Assembly (NCBI RefSeq): GCF_024105655.1
Contig: NZ_JAAAMH010000009.1
Span: 112,434 to 176,433 of the forward strand
Length of the DNA stretch: 64,000 nucleotides
Direction: 5' to 3'
Source: Aliihoeflea sp. 40Bstr573
GTDB lineage: Bacteria > Pseudomonadota > Alphaproteobacteria > Rhizobiales > Rhizobiaceae
The notes below the pieces were generated by a model, which saw only the letters and a list, made by a program, of their open reading frames with translations, did not search any database and was not told the DNA's origin. Made by a program: the position numbers and the translations under genes. This document shows positions 35,607-45,418 of the stretch, piece by piece; position 1 is the first letter of the stretch; every line of letters starts with the position of its first letter.

Positions 35607-36704
35607 ATGGCCGCGTCGGCAGCAATCGACAGCCTTCCACTCGACGCCCGCTCCAGCGAGGCGCGCAATAGGCGCCTGGTCCGCACGTGGCTTTACCTCG
35701 TTCTCCTCGTTCTCTTCGCACTCTTCGTCGTCGGCGGCGCGACACGTCTGACCGGTTCCGGCCTGTCGATCACCGAATGGAAGCCGATCCATGGCGTCAT
35801 CCCGCCCATCGGCGAGGCGCAGTGGCAGGAGGAACTGGAGAAGTATCGTCAGATTCCGCAGTATCAGGAAATCAACCGGGGCATGAGCCTCGACGAGTTC
35901 AAGACCATCTTCTGGTGGGAATGGGCGCATCGCCTGCTTGCGCGGGGCGTTGGTTTTCTCGTCGCGCTGCCGCTCGCTTTCTTCTGGCTCACCGGCCGGC
36001 TGGAACGGCACCTGAAGCCGAAGCTGCTCGGCCTGCTGGCGCTTGGAGGCCTGCAAGGCTTCATCGGCTGGTGGATGGTCGCGTCTGGGCTGAGCGAGCG
36101 TGTCAGCGTCAGCCAGTATCGCCTCGCAACGCATCTCATGCTCGCGTGTCTGATCTTCACCGCGACGATGCTGATCGCGCGCGGTCTCGCGCCGCATTCC
36201 GCCGGGCCCGCGCCTGACCGGACGCGTAGCCAGGCCGGGTGGCTTGTGATCCTGGTCCTGTTCCAGGTCTATCTGGGCGCGCTTGTCGCCGGCCTCCACG
36301 CCGGATTGACGTTCAACACATGGCCGCTGATGGATGGCGAATTCTGGCCGGGAGGGCTCATCGTCGCCGAGCCGGTCTGGCGCAACTTCTTCGAAAACCC
36401 AAAGACAGTGCAGTTCGTCCACCGCATGGGCGCCTACGTCCTGCTTGCCGCAGCGATCTGGCACGTCGTTTCCGCATGGCGCATCGCGCCGGGGACCACG
36501 CATGCGCGTCGATCAACCGTTCTGCTGGCGATGATCCTCGCGCAGGCGCTGATCGGGATCACGACGCTGGTCCTGGTCGTCCCTCTCGGCTGGGCGCTGA
36601 CGCACCATGCCTTCGCGATCATCGTGCTGGGGTTCGCCGCCGCGCACTGGCGTGGAACGAAGGGGGCGTATCCCTCCCAGGAAGCGGCCGAATACGCCCG
36701 GTGA
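35607..36704 (+). CDS. ctaA: Heme A synthase
   Basis: 365 residues, eight helices, COX15/CtaA type. The [20 protein letters not shown] signature follows the first helix. Conserved heme-ligand histidines are in [29 protein letters not shown] and THHAFAI. It oxidises heme O to heme A for cytochrome c oxidase in the inner membrane. Confidence 0.94.
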   Translation: MAASAAIDSLPLDARSSEARNRRLVRTWLYLVLLVLFALFVVGGATRLTGSGLSITEWKPIHGVIPPIGEAQWQEELEKYRQIPQYQEINRGMSLDEFKTIFWWEWAHRLLARGVGFLVALPLAFFWLTGRLERHLKPKLLGLLALGGLQGFIGWWMVASGLSERVSVSQYRLATHLMLACLIFTATMLIARGLAPHSAGPAPDRTRSQAGWLVILVLFQVYLGALVAGLHAGLTFNTWPLMDGEFWPGGLIVAEPVWRNFFENPKTVQFVHRMGAYVLLAAAIWHVVSAWRIAPGTTHARRSTVLLAMILAQALIGITTLVLVVPLGWALTHHAFAIIVLGFAAAHWRGTKGAYPSQEAAEYAR

Positions 36705-36712
36705 CGAGCGCG

Positions 36713-37654
36713 CTAGGCGGCGCGCTTCGACAGCATCAGATCCATGTTCTGCACGGCTGCCCCCGATGCACCCTTGCCCAGATTGTCGAGCACGGCGACA
36801 AGATTGACCTGGCCGGTGGCGTCGTTGCCGAAGACGAAGAGCTTCATCCGGTTGGTGTCGTTGAGCTCGGTAGGGTCGATCCGGGCGAGCTTCGAACTCA
36901 CCCCGAGCGGCACGACTTCGACGACATCCCGACCGCCATAATGCGCAGCAAGCGCGGCGCGAACCTCGCCGACACCCGGCGCACCGTTAAGATCCGCCGT
37001 GTGTAGCGGTACCTGGACAATCATGCCCTGGGCGAACCGCCCGACGCTCGGCGAGAAGATCGGCCGTCGGTCGAGCAGACCGTGCTGCATCATCTCGGGA
37101 ACGTGCTTGTGCGCAAGCGTCAGGCCGTAGAGGAAGTGCGGCGCGGCGATGTGGTCGGGAGCGTCCGTGTTCTCCATCTGCGCGATCATCTGCTTGCCGC
37201 CGCCGGTATAGCCGGAGATCGCATTGACGGTGACGGGATAGTCCTTCGGCAGGATGCCGGCCTTCACGAGTGGACGGATGAGAGCGATCGCGCCGGTCGG
37301 ATAGCAGCCCGGATTGGCGACAAGCCGCGCTGTAGCGATCTTCTCGGTCTGGTCCTCGTCGAGTTCGGCGAAACCATAGGCCCAGTCGGGATGGATGCGG
37401 TGCGCGGTCGACGTGTCGATGATGCGCGTCGAGTTCGTCCCCTCGAGCATGGATACGGCCTGTTTGGCGGCATCATCGGGCAGACACAGGATTGCCACGT
37501 CGGCCGCCTTCAGCATCTCCTCGCGCAGGTCGTCATTGCGCCGCTGGGCCTCGGGGATGGACAGCATGTCGAGATCGTCGCGTCCGGCCAGCCGCGTGCG
37601 GATCTGCAAGCCGGTCGTGCCGTGTTCGCCGTCGATGAAGATTTTCGGTTTCAT
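36713..37654 (-). CDS. argC: N-acetyl-gamma-glutamyl-phosphate reductase, type 2
   Basis: 313 residues from [20 protein letters not shown]; an upstream ATG 10 codons away is less likely. The short type 2 ArgC form is shown by the GEHGTTGL nucleotide motif and catalytic Cys117 in [10 protein letters not shown]. Third step of arginine synthesis. In many rhizobia argC lies next to rpsI/rplM and agmatinase, as here. Confidence 0.94.
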   Translation of the reverse strand: MKPKIFIDGEHGTTGLQIRTRLAGRDDLDMLSIPEAQRRNDDLREEMLKAADVAILCLPDDAAKQAVSMLEGTNSTRIIDTSTAHRIHPDWAYGFAELDEDQTEKIATARLVANPGCYPTGAIALIRPLVKAGILPKDYPVTVNAISGYTGGGKQMIAQMENTDAPDHIAAPHFLYGLTLAHKHVPEMMQHGLLDRRPIFSPSVGRFAQGMIVQVPLHTADLNGAPGVGEVRAALAAHYGGRDVVEVVPLGVSSKLARIDPTELNDTNRMKLFVFGNDATGQVNLVAVLDNLGKGASGAAVQNMDLMLSKRAA

Positions 37655-37727
37655 GCGCGTCACTTCGAATTCGTTTGAAAACAATCGCCTGGGGCAGCTT
37701 TCGGATTCGGTCCGTCAGCTACTTGAA

Positions 37728-38684
37728 TCACTTCGCGAGCCGCGATCGTCGTTCTGCCAGGAGCCCGATATAATGCATCGCGACGGACGCGCCCGCAATC
37801 GCTGTGACGTCGGCATGGTCGTAGGCCGGCGCGACCTCCACGATGTCGGCTCCGACGATGTCGAGCGAGCCGAGCTTGCGCAGCACCGACAGCATCTTAG
37901 CCGATGAGGGGCCGCCGGCGACCGGCGTACCCGTTCCAGGCGCATAGGCCGGGTCGAGGCAGTCGATGTCGAAGGTGATGTAGGCCTTGGCATCGCCGAC
38001 CCGTGCCTTGATCGCGGCGACGATCTCGTCGGCCCGCATTTCCTCGACGTCGTAGCCGTAGAGCATCTGGATGCCGCAATCGTCCGGCGCATGGGTGCGG
38101 ATACCGACCTGGATCGAGCGCGACGCGTCGATCACGCCGTCGCGAACCGCGCGGCCGACGAAGGAGCCGTGATCGATCCGCCTGCCGTCGTCGAACCAGG
38201 TGTCCTGATGCGCGTCAAACTGGATCATGGCCAGCGGGCCGTGCCTTGCTGCATGAGCCTTCAGGAGAGGCCACGTGACGAAGTGGTCTCCGCCCATCGA
38301 AACGACGAACGCACCGGAGTCGACCAACTTGGCCGCCTCACGTTCGATCGTCGCCGGGGTCTCCTGATGATTGCCGTAGTCGAGCAGGCAGTCGCCATAG
38401 TCGATGACGGCGAGGTCCTCGAACAGGTCGGCGTCGAACGGGTATTGCGGATCATTGTCGAAGATCGCCGACGCGCGGCGGATCGCCTGCGGCCCGAACC
38501 GCGCGCCCGGCCGGTTCGAGACGGCGGCATCGAACGGAATCCCCCATACGACGACATCGACGCCTTCGAGCGACTTCGTATATTTGCGCCTCATGAAGGA
38601 GAGAGCGCCGGCATGCGTCGGATCGGTCGCAGCTCCGAAAAGCTGGCGCGCGGTGAATGCGTTGTCGATCGTCTTTGCGGGCAT
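37728..38684 (-). CDS. speB: Agmatinase/ureohydrolase family enzyme
   Basis: 318 residues from MPAKTIDNAF, after AAGGAG. The manganese motifs SMGGDHFVTW, FDAHQDTW and FDIDCLDPAYAPGTGTP are complete, so the enzyme should be active. The family releases urea from guanidino compounds; agmatine is the common substrate for this alphaproteobacterial group, although guanidinobutyrate or arginine cannot be excluded from sequence. argC follows it on the same strand after 73 bp. Confidence 0.88.
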   Translation of the reverse strand: MPAKTIDNAFTARQLFGAATDPTHAGALSFMRRKYTKSLEGVDVVVWGIPFDAAVSNRPGARFGPQAIRRASAIFDNDPQYPFDADLFEDLAVIDYGDCLLDYGNHQETPATIEREAAKLVDSGAFVVSMGGDHFVTWPLLKAHAARHGPLAMIQFDAHQDTWFDDGRRIDHGSFVGRAVRDGVIDASRSIQVGIRTHAPDDCGIQMLYGYDVEEMRADEIVAAIKARVGDAKAYITFDIDCLDPAYAPGTGTPVAGGPSSAKMLSVLRKLGSLDIVGADIVEVAPAYDHADVTAIAGASVAMHYIGLLAERRSRLAK

Positions 38685-38730
38685 GCAGGGCTCCTTCACG
38701 ACCATGGCACATAGCACAGATGTGAAACGA

Positions 38731-38757
38731 AAAAAGCGGACCCGAGGGCCCGCTTTT
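38731..38757 (-). terminator. Terminator after rpsI
   Basis: On the reverse strand the stem AAAAGCGGGCC pairs with GGTCCGCTTTT with a short loop and a T run. It ends the rplM-rpsI transcript before speB. Confidence 0.75.
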
Positions 38758-38778
38758 CGAAGTTCCGAATAGAAGCGC

Positions 38779-39255
38779 TTAGCGCTTCGAGAACTGGAAC
38801 GAACGACGGGCCTTGGCCTTGCCGTACTTCTTGCGCTCGACGGTACGCGAATCGCGGGTCAGGAAGCCGCCCTTCTTGAGCACGGCGCGAAGGCCCGGCT
38901 CGTAGTAGGTCAGCGCCTTGGAGATTCCGTGACGAACGGCACCGGCCTGCCCGGAAAGACCGCCGCCGGAAACGGTGGCAATGATGTCGTACTGGCCGTT
39001 GCGGTCAGCGGCGACGATCGGCTGCTGGAGCACCATCTGCAGGACCGGACGCGCGAAATAGGCGCCGAATTCCTTGTTGTTGACGATGATCTTGCCCGAG
39101 CCCGGCTTGACCCATACGCGTGCGATCGCGTCCTTGCGCTTGCCGGTAGCATAGGCGCGGCCCTGCTTGTCCAGCTTCTGGACGTGAACCGGAGCGGCCT
39201 GCTCGGTCGTGCCCGTCGCCTGGCCGAGATCCTGAAGAGAATTGAGTTCAGCCAT
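38779..39255 (-). CDS. rpsI: 30S ribosomal protein S9
   Basis: 158 residues with the usual alphaproteobacterial N-terminal extension of about 25 residues. Conserved [39 protein letters not shown] and the terminal [16 protein letters not shown] are all present. The start overlaps the rplM stop by one base, giving the universal rplM-rpsI operon. Confidence 0.97.
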   Translation of the reverse strand: MAELNSLQDLGQATGTTEQAAPVHVQKLDKQGRAYATGKRKDAIARVWVKPGSGKIIVNNKEFGAYFARPVLQMVLQQPIVAADRNGQYDIIATVSGGGLSGQAGAVRHGISKALTYYEPGLRAVLKKGGFLTRDSRTVERKKYGKAKARRSFQFSKR

Positions 39256-39722
39256 TACTTGAAGACCCTCGTGTTCTTCTTGTTCAGGCCGGCGACGTCG
39301 AGCGTCTCCGGCGTCTGAGCGGTGTGGGGATGTTCGGTGCCCGCATAGACGCGCAGGTTCTTCATCTGGCGGCGGCCGAGCGGGCCGCGCGGGATCATGC
39401 GCTCGACAGCCTTCTCGATGACGCGCTCTGGGAAGCGTCCTTCGAGAATCTGGCGCGCGGTGCGCTCCTTGATGCCGCCCGGGTGGCCGGTGTGCCAGTA
39501 GTACACCTTGTCGGTGAACTTCTTGCCGGTGAACACGGCCTTGTCGGCATTGATGATGATGACGTTGTCGCCATCATCGACATGCGGTGTGAAAGTCGGC
39601 TTGTGCTTGCCGCGCAGGCGATTGGCGACGATGGAGGCCAGACGGCCGACGACGAGGTTCTCGGCGTCGATTACGACCCACTTCTTCACCACGTCCGCAG
39701 GCTTCTGCGAAAAGGTCTTCAT
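39255..39722 (-). CDS. rplM: 50S ribosomal protein L13
   Basis: 155 residues, normal length, starting [20 protein letters not shown]. Conserved [31 protein letters not shown] and [20 protein letters not shown]. First gene of the operon. The 207-bp gap to the thioesterase gene upstream should hold its promoter and 5' leader, but I see no certain motif. Confidence 0.97.
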   Translation of the reverse strand: MKTFSQKPADVVKKWVVIDAENLVVGRLASIVANRLRGKHKPTFTPHVDDGDNVIIINADKAVFTGKKFTDKVYYWHTGHPGGIKERTARQILEGRFPERVIEKAVERMIPRGPLGRRQMKNLRVYAGTEHPHTAQTPETLDVAGLNKKNTRVFK

Positions 39723-39929
39723 GGTTTCGGTCTTTCTTGTCGAACCTTCACGAAGGAAGGCATTTCTTGTTGCTTGTGTTGGCGCCCTTGGATGCCAACA
39801 AAATACGGCCTCCGGGACCGAAGGCGCGTTCGGATCGGCTTATACGGATGGCTTTCCCCGCCGTCAAGCAGCGGAAGCGGCGTCACGCTAAAAAATAACA
39901 ATCAAAATCAACGGGTTAATAAAGAGGTA

Positions 39930-40403
39930 TTATTTTACCGCATGCTTTGAACGCTTAGGCGGGATCGAATAGGTACCCGTGGCATGCGCGACGACGTGCC
40001 GGTCGGCGCCGCTGACCATCTCGATGTCGAAGACCATGAGCCTGTTACCCAGCTTGAGGATACGGCAATGCCCGTCGATGGGGCCCTTCTCGGCCTTGCG
40101 CATGAAATTGATGTTGAGATTGGTGGTCACGGAAAGCGCATCCGGCCCGGCATGGGAAAGCACGCAGACATAGCCGCCGATATCGGCCAGTGTGAAGAGG
40201 GAGGGGCCGGAGACCGTGTTGCCCGGCCGCAGATGCCGATGATCGGCGTCCAGTCGCACCGTGCAGCCGCCAGGAAAGACGTCCGTTGCGAAATAGCAGG
40301 CCAAATCTTCGTTGAGTTGCGGATAGACCGCCTTGAGCAGCGAATTGACCTCGTCCGCGGTCATAACGGGCTTTGGAACGCTCGATCCCTTCGATCCATG
40401 CAC
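39930..40403 (-). CDS. PaaI-family hotdog thioesterase
   Basis: 157 residues from a GTG with an AGGAG site 8 bases upstream; an internal ATG (40364) is the alternative. The hotdog core RPGNTVSGPSLFTLADIGGY and the VTTNLNINFMRKAE segment are typical of PaaI/DUF4442-like acyl-CoA thioesterases. It is divergent from the enoyl-CoA hydratase gene, fitting a role in acyl-CoA metabolism. Confidence 0.82.
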   Translation of the reverse strand: MHGSKGSSVPKPVMTADEVNSLLKAVYPQLNEDLACYFATDVFPGGCTVRLDADHRHLRPGNTVSGPSLFTLADIGGYVCVLSHAGPDALSVTTNLNINFMRKAEKGPIDGHCRILKLGNRLMVFDIEMVSGADRHVVAHATGTYSIPPKRSKHAVK

Positions 40404-40553
40404 GATCTGTTCTCCTCCGCGGCGGTACCTTGGGCCAAGGAACATGCAAGCCGCCGGAAACGCAATCCCGAATGGTGTCGATGGATGCGCAAGGGGCATG
40501 AAACCCGCTTGGTTTGCTGATAAGGGCTTGGGAAGACGTCAGGGAGATTGGCA

Positions 40554-41369
40554 ATGAACGTGACTGCCCTTGCATCGGTCAGGACCGATCCGGCAACAGC
40601 TAAGCGCGAAGGTCCGGTGATGCGGATCGTGCTCGATGCGCCGCCAGCGAACGCACTGTCGATGGAGATGATCAAGACCCTTCGCCGTCATCTGGCCGAG
40701 GCGAAGGACGACACGTCCGTGCGATTGGTTGTCATCTCTGCCGCGGGCAAGGTCTTTTCCGCCGGGCACGACCTGAAGGAGATCACCGCTCACCGCGCTG
40801 ATCCAGATCGCGGCCGCGCCTATTTCGAGGAACTGATGGGGGCTTGTGGCGCGCTGATGCAGGAGATCGTGCGTCATCCCAAGCCCATCATTGCTGCCGT
40901 GGCGGGCGTGGCGTCGGCTGCAGGTTGCCAGATCGTCGCAAGCTGCGACCTCGCCATCGCGACGACCGAGGCGACCTTCGCCACGCCCGGCGTCAACATC
41001 GGCCTGTTCTGTTCAACGCCCATGGTCGCGTTGTCGCGCAACATCTCGCACAAGCACGCGATGGAGATGCTTCTGACCGGCGAGATGATCGAGGCGACGA
41101 CGGCGCGCGAGTTCGGCCTCGTCAACCGCGTCGTGCCGCCCGAATATCTGGACCAGATCGTCGGCAAGTACGCGCAGACCATTGCATCCAAATCTGCACT
41201 GACGCTGAAGATCGGAAAGGAGGCCTTCTACGCGCAGGCCGAGATGGGACTTTCTGAAGCCTATGATTATGCCGGCCGCGTGATGGTCGAGAACATGCTC
41301 GCGCGCGACGCGGCCGAAGGCATCGGCGCGTTCGTGGAGAAGCGCAAACCGGAGTGGAGCGACGAATGA
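40554..41369 (+). CDS. Enoyl-CoA hydratase/isomerase family protein
   Basis: 271 residues from MNVTALASV after an AGGGAG site. Crotonase motifs are FSAGHDLKEI for the CoA oxyanion hole and AGVASAAGCQIVASCDLAIA for the second hole. The usual first catalytic Glu site reads AAGCQ, and ATPGVNIGLFCSTPMVALSR carries the second position, as in ECHDC3-like members. Substrate unknown. Its stop is coupled to the next gene. Confidence 0.85.
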   Translation: MNVTALASVRTDPATAKREGPVMRIVLDAPPANALSMEMIKTLRRHLAEAKDDTSVRLVVISAAGKVFSAGHDLKEITAHRADPDRGRAYFEELMGACGALMQEIVRHPKPIIAAVAGVASAAGCQIVASCDLAIATTEATFATPGVNIGLFCSTPMVALSRNISHKHAMEMLLTGEMIEATTAREFGLVNRVVPPEYLDQIVGKYAQTIASKSALTLKIGKEAFYAQAEMGLSEAYDYAGRVMVENMLARDAAEGIGAFVEKRKPEWSDE

Positions 41370-41794
41370 TGGAGCCGCGCATCTCCATCGTCACGCTCGG
41401 CGTCGACGACCTCGACCGTGCGGTTCGCTTCTACGAGGGCATGGGCCTCGAGGCCGGCATGAAGGTGCCTCGTGATGTCGCCTTCTTCCAGATGGGCGGG
41501 ACCTTGCTGGCGCTGTGGCCGCGCGAAAAGCTGGCAGCGGACGCCGGGGTGGAAAACAGCCGACCGGGTTTTTCCGGCGCCGCTCTTGCCTACAACACCC
41601 GCGCGGACGCCGAAGTCTCGGAGGTGCTGTCGGCGGCTGAACAGGCTGGTGGACGAATCGTCAAGCCCGCGCAGCGCGCTTTCTGGGGTGGCTGGTACGG
41701 CTATTTCGCCGACACAGAGGGGCATTTGTGGGAGGTCGCACACAATCCGGCCTTCCCGATCGACGGGGAGGGGCGCATCGCGCTGCCGCAATGA
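41366..41794 (+). CDS. VOC/glyoxalase family protein
   Basis: 142 residues starting in ATGATG overlapping the previous stop. It has the vicinal oxygen chelate fold: SIVTLGVDDLDRAVRFYEGM at the start, then FFQMGGTLLALW, and ends with WYGYFADTEGHLWEVAHNPA, which holds the C-terminal metal Glu. Substrate unknown. It lies in a three-gene coupled run with the enoyl-CoA hydratase and the CoA-binding protein. Confidence 0.85.
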   Translation: MMEPRISIVTLGVDDLDRAVRFYEGMGLEAGMKVPRDVAFFQMGGTLLALWPREKLAADAGVENSRPGFSGAALAYNTRADAEVSEVLSAAEQAGGRIVKPAQRAFWGGWYGYFADTEGHLWEVAHNPAFPIDGEGRIALPQ

Positions 41795-42312
41795 ACCACG
41801 ATTCCTACGACAATTCCTACATTTCGGGCATCCTGAACAAGGTGAAGACGGTCGCCATCGTGGGGGCATCGGCCAACGACGTGCGCCCGTCCTTCTTCGT
41901 CGCAAAATACCTTATCGATAAGGGCTATGCCGTCTTTCCGGTCAATCCAGGCCATGCGGGCAAGGAAATTCTCGGCCGGATGACCTATGCCAGGCTCGCC
42001 GATATCCCTGAGGCGATCGACATGGTCGACGTCTTCCGTGCATCGAGCGCCGTTCCGGGCGTCGCAGATGAGGTGCTGGCGCTCGCTCCGCTGCCGAAAG
42101 TCGTCTGGATGCAGCTTGGCGTGCGCGACGACGTCTCGGCAACGAGGCTTGAAACCGCCGGCATCGAGGTCGTCATGAATCGGTGTCCCAAGATCGAATA
42201 TGCGCGGCTGGCCGGCGAGATCGGCTGGAACGGCGTCAACAGCGGCGTCATCTCGTCGAAAAAGCCGATCATGCGGTCGGGCTTCCAGAGCTTCGGCATC
42301 CGGCAGAAATAG
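41791..42312 (+). CDS. CoA-binding domain protein (YccU-like)
   Basis: 173 residues from the ATG overlapping the glyoxalase stop. The Rossmann-type CoA-binding domain shows KTVAIVGASANDVRPSFFVA, YAVFPVNPG and VWMQLGVRDDVSA, ending with NRCPKIEY. The full length is covered by this single domain, as in YccU. Exact function unknown. Confidence 0.88.
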   Translation: MNHDSYDNSYISGILNKVKTVAIVGASANDVRPSFFVAKYLIDKGYAVFPVNPGHAGKEILGRMTYARLADIPEAIDMVDVFRASSAVPGVADEVLALAPLPKVVWMQLGVRDDVSATRLETAGIEVVMNRCPKIEYARLAGEIGWNGVNSGVISSKKPIMRSGFQSFGIRQK

Positions 42313-42420
42313 TTGCCAGCCAGCCGCGCCTGCGCGCAACATTCGTCTTTGCTTTTGGTCCGGCGCTTTGCGATGACTGTGCCCGCCCGAGAAATTTGCA
42401 TTCATCTGGAGGATAAAACG

Positions 42421-43704
42421 ATGGCGCAGCGAGCACCCGGCTTCAACACTTTGGCGGTTCACGCGGGCGCGCAGCCCGATCCGGCAACCGGCGCCCGCGC
42501 GACGCCGATCTACCAGACGACTTCCTTCGTTTTCGATGACGCGGACCATGCCGCCTCGCTCTTCGGGTTGAAGGCGTTCGGCAACATCTACACCCGCATC
42601 ATGAACCCCACGCAGGCCGTGCTCGAAGAGCGCCTGGCGGCGCTGGAGGGCGGCACCGCGGCGCTGGCCACGGCATCGGGCCATGCGGCCCAGCTTCTGA
42701 TCTTCCACACGATCATGCGCCCGGGCGACAATTTCGTCGCCGCGCGCCGGCTCTATGGCGGGTCGATCAACCAGTTCGGCCACGCCTTCAAGAATTTCGG
42801 CTGGGAAGTCCGCTGGGGCGACACGAACGACCTGTCGACCTTCGAAAACCAGATCGATGAGAAGACGCGCGGTATCTTCATCGAGAGCCTCGCCAATCCG
42901 GGCGGCACCTTCGTTGACATCGCGGCAATCGCCGAGATTGCACATCGTCACGGCCTGCCGCTCATCGTCGACAACACCATGGCCTCGCCCTATCTCCTGC
43001 GGCCGATCGAGCACGGCGCCGACATCGTCGTTCACTCCTTGACCAAATTCATCGGCGGCCATGGCAATTCCATGGGCGGCGTCATCGTCGACGGCGGAAC
43101 GTTCGACTGGTCGAAATCCGGCAACTACCCGATGCTGTCGGAGCCTCGCCCCGAATATGGCGGCATCGTCCTGCACGAGACTTTCGGCAATTTTGCCTTC
43201 GCCATCGCCTGCCGCGTCCTCGGACTGCGGGATTTCGGCCCGTCCATTTCGCCCTTCAACGCCTTCATGATTCTGACCGGCCTCGAGACCCTGCCGCTTC
43301 GCATGCAGCGCCATTGCGACAATGCGCTCAAGGTCGCCGAATGGCTGAAGACGCATGACAAGGTCGAGTGGGTGTCCTATCCGGGGCTCGCCGACGACCC
43401 GAACAACGCGCTGCAGAAGAAATACGCCCCGCAGGGCGCCGGCGCGGTCTTCACATTCGGCCTCAAGGGCGGCTACGAGGCCGGCGTCAAGGTCGTTGAA
43501 GGCGTCGAGCTCTTCTCGCACCTTGCCAATATCGGCGACACCAAGTCGCTCATCATCCACCCGGCCTCCACCACGCACCGCCAGTTGTCCGACGAGCAGC
43601 AGACGGCGGCCGGCGCGGGACCGGACGTGATCCGCCTGTCGGTCGGTATCGAGGACGTCGCCGACATCATCGCAGACCTCGAACAGGCACTGGCGAAGGC
43701 CTGA
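42421..43704 (+). CDS. metY: O-acetylhomoserine sulfhydrylase
   Basis: 427 residues from MAQRAPGFNTLAVHAGAQPD, with GGAGG 9 bases upstream. PLP lysine in the VHSLTKFIGGHG motif; YTRIMNPTQAVLEERLAALE near the N-terminus. It makes homocysteine from O-acetylhomoserine and sulfide. The 108-bp gap upstream could hold a methionine-responsive element; I looked for a SAM-II riboswitch and could not recognise one. Confidence 0.93.
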   Translation: MAQRAPGFNTLAVHAGAQPDPATGARATPIYQTTSFVFDDADHAASLFGLKAFGNIYTRIMNPTQAVLEERLAALEGGTAALATASGHAAQLLIFHTIMRPGDNFVAARRLYGGSINQFGHAFKNFGWEVRWGDTNDLSTFENQIDEKTRGIFIESLANPGGTFVDIAAIAEIAHRHGLPLIVDNTMASPYLLRPIEHGADIVVHSLTKFIGGHGNSMGGVIVDGGTFDWSKSGNYPMLSEPRPEYGGIVLHETFGNFAFAIACRVLGLRDFGPSISPFNAFMILTGLETLPLRMQRHCDNALKVAEWLKTHDKVEWVSYPGLADDPNNALQKKYAPQGAGAVFTFGLKGGYEAGVKVVEGVELFSHLANIGDTKSLIIHPASTTHRQLSDEQQTAAGAGPDVIRLSVGIEDVADIIADLEQALAKA

Positions 43705-43723
43705 TCATCCGGGAGAGGACACC

Positions 43724-44074
43724 ATGTATGTCAGCCACATCGTCGGTCTCGGCATTGCGGGCATCGACGAGGAAGCCGGCCAGCCGGCCGATGGCCGGGT
43801 GATCGAAGGCAGCCCACAGTTTCGCACATGGAACGTCGAGGAGGCCGGTAGCGGCCTCTTTGCCGGCGTCTGGGAATCGACTCCCGGAAAGTGGCGCGTC
43901 GAGTATGACGAGTGGGAATATTGCCGCATCCTCTCCGGTGTTTCCGTCATCACGGAGGACGGCGGCGCCGCCCGCACGGTGAAGGCCGGCGATAGCTTCG
44001 TCCTTCGCCCCGGCTTTAAGGGGACCTGGGAAGTCGTCGAGACCACGCGCAAGGAATATGTGGTGCGGACATAG
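43724..44074 (+). CDS. Cupin domain protein
   Basis: 116 residues. A single cupin of the EutQ/DUF861 type: FRTWNVEEAGSGLFAGVWES, DEWEYCRILSGVSVITEDGG, AGDSFVLRPGFKGTWEVVET. The C-terminal motif lacks one of the usual metal histidines. It starts 19 bp after metY and may share its transcript. Substrate unknown. Confidence 0.85.
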   Translation: MYVSHIVGLGIAGIDEEAGQPADGRVIEGSPQFRTWNVEEAGSGLFAGVWESTPGKWRVEYDEWEYCRILSGVSVITEDGGAARTVKAGDSFVLRPGFKGTWEVVETTRKEYVVRT

Positions 44075-44090
44075 GCGAGGCCGCCTCTCG

Positions 44091-45335
44091 TCACCATTCG
44101 ACCGCGAGGCGCTCCAGCCCATGAAAATGATAGGTGTCGCGATAGCGCGGCTCTTCGGCTAGGCGCAGCCCCGGCAGCCTCTCGAACAATACCTTGAGCG
44201 ACGCCTGCATTTCCAGCCGTGCCAAAGGCGCGCCGATGCAGAAGTGGATGCCCGCGCCGAAGGAAACGTTCTTCTGGTCCGCACGACCCGGGCGAAAGGC
44301 GAGCGGATCGGCGAAGGCGGCAGCATCCGTGTTGGCCGCGCCCAGCATCAGCCAGATGCGCTCGCCGGCCTTGACCGGGACGCCTGGCGCGATCTCGCAA
44401 TCCGTCGCGGCGAAGCGGTTGAACATGTGCAGCGGCGCATCGAAGCGCAGGCATTCTTCTACGGTCGCCGCGGTCGCATCGGCATCGGTGAAGAGCCGGC
44501 GCGGATCGCCGCCCTGCTTCAGGATGGCGCGAACGGCGTTGCCGGTCTGATGGACGGTCGCCTCGTGTCCCGCGTTGAGAAGCAGGATCGCGGAGGCGAC
44601 GAGTTCGTCCTCGGTCAGCTTTTCGCCGTTCTCGTGAGCGGAATTCAACAGGCTGAGAAGATCGTCCGCAGGCGCGGCCCGTTTCTTGCGCGCGTGTTCG
44701 CGGATGAAGGCGGAGAACTCGGCCGTGGCGCGGTTTGCGTCGGCCTCGATCTCGCGCGTCAGCCCGTGCATATACATTGCGACCATGCGGTGCGACCAAT
44801 CGAGAAGCTGCGGCCCGGCCTCGACCGGAACGCCCAGCATCTCGCAGATGACAACGATCGGCACCGGCGTCGCGAAGGCGGGGATGAGGTCGACCGACCC
44901 TTTCGCCTCGAAACCGTCGATCAGCTCGTGCGCCAGTTGCTCGACGCGTGGTCGCAGCCGCTCGACCTGGCGCGAGACGAAGGCGCGATTGACCAGCGTG
45001 CGCAGCCGCGTGTGGACGGGCGGCTCCAGCTCCAGCATCGAGCGCGCCTCGATGGCGTCGAAATCGGTCAGATGCGATCTGTCGCCCGTCCGCGAGACAT
45101 AGGCGACATAGCCGCCCGGCTTCTCGCGACCGAAATTTCGGTCGCGCAATATACGGTTGACCCCTTCGTAAGAGGCGATGCACCACGCACCGAATTCTTC
45201 CCAGTAGAAGACCGGCGTGCGCTCCTGCAGCCATGCATAGGTCCGATACGGATCCTGGAAAAAGGCCGCATCGTGCGGGTCGAGGTTGAGCCGAAGCGTG
45301 GCGGGATCGAATTGGAGGGTCGCGGGCTGTGTCAT
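44091..45335 (-). CDS. Cytochrome P450
   Basis: 414 residues, a soluble bacterial P450. I-helix LLLNAGHEATVHQTGNAVRA (the acid-alcohol pair is E-A-T), ECLRFDAPLHMFNR for the E-x-x-R region follow-up, and the heme loop FGAGIHFCIGAPLARLEM with the cysteine ligand. No ferredoxin or ferredoxin reductase gene is adjacent. Substrate unknown. Divergent from the FAD oxidase gene over 83 bp. Confidence 0.93.
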   Translation of the reverse strand: MTQPATLQFDPATLRLNLDPHDAAFFQDPYRTYAWLQERTPVFYWEEFGAWCIASYEGVNRILRDRNFGREKPGGYVAYVSRTGDRSHLTDFDAIEARSMLELEPPVHTRLRTLVNRAFVSRQVERLRPRVEQLAHELIDGFEAKGSVDLIPAFATPVPIVVICEMLGVPVEAGPQLLDWSHRMVAMYMHGLTREIEADANRATAEFSAFIREHARKKRAAPADDLLSLLNSAHENGEKLTEDELVASAILLLNAGHEATVHQTGNAVRAILKQGGDPRRLFTDADATAATVEECLRFDAPLHMFNRFAATDCEIAPGVPVKAGERIWLMLGAANTDAAAFADPLAFRPGRADQKNVSFGAGIHFCIGAPLARLEMQASLKVLFERLPGLRLAEEPRYRDTYHFHGLERLAVEW

Positions 45336-45418
45336 GCTCAGGCGTCTAGCGCGACTTGTCTGTCGGATTCCAGTCCTTATGGTAGGCCAGCGGACAGGGT
45401 ACGAGGGATACAGGGACG

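Noticed and set aside
42313..42420. SAM-II riboswitch before metY
   Set aside because: Such switches are common at this gene in alphaproteobacteria, but I could not match the conserved pseudoknot segments here.
41701..43578. 625-codon reverse frame over metY
   Set aside because: Antisense opening of a GC-rich gene; no start signal and no recognised domain.
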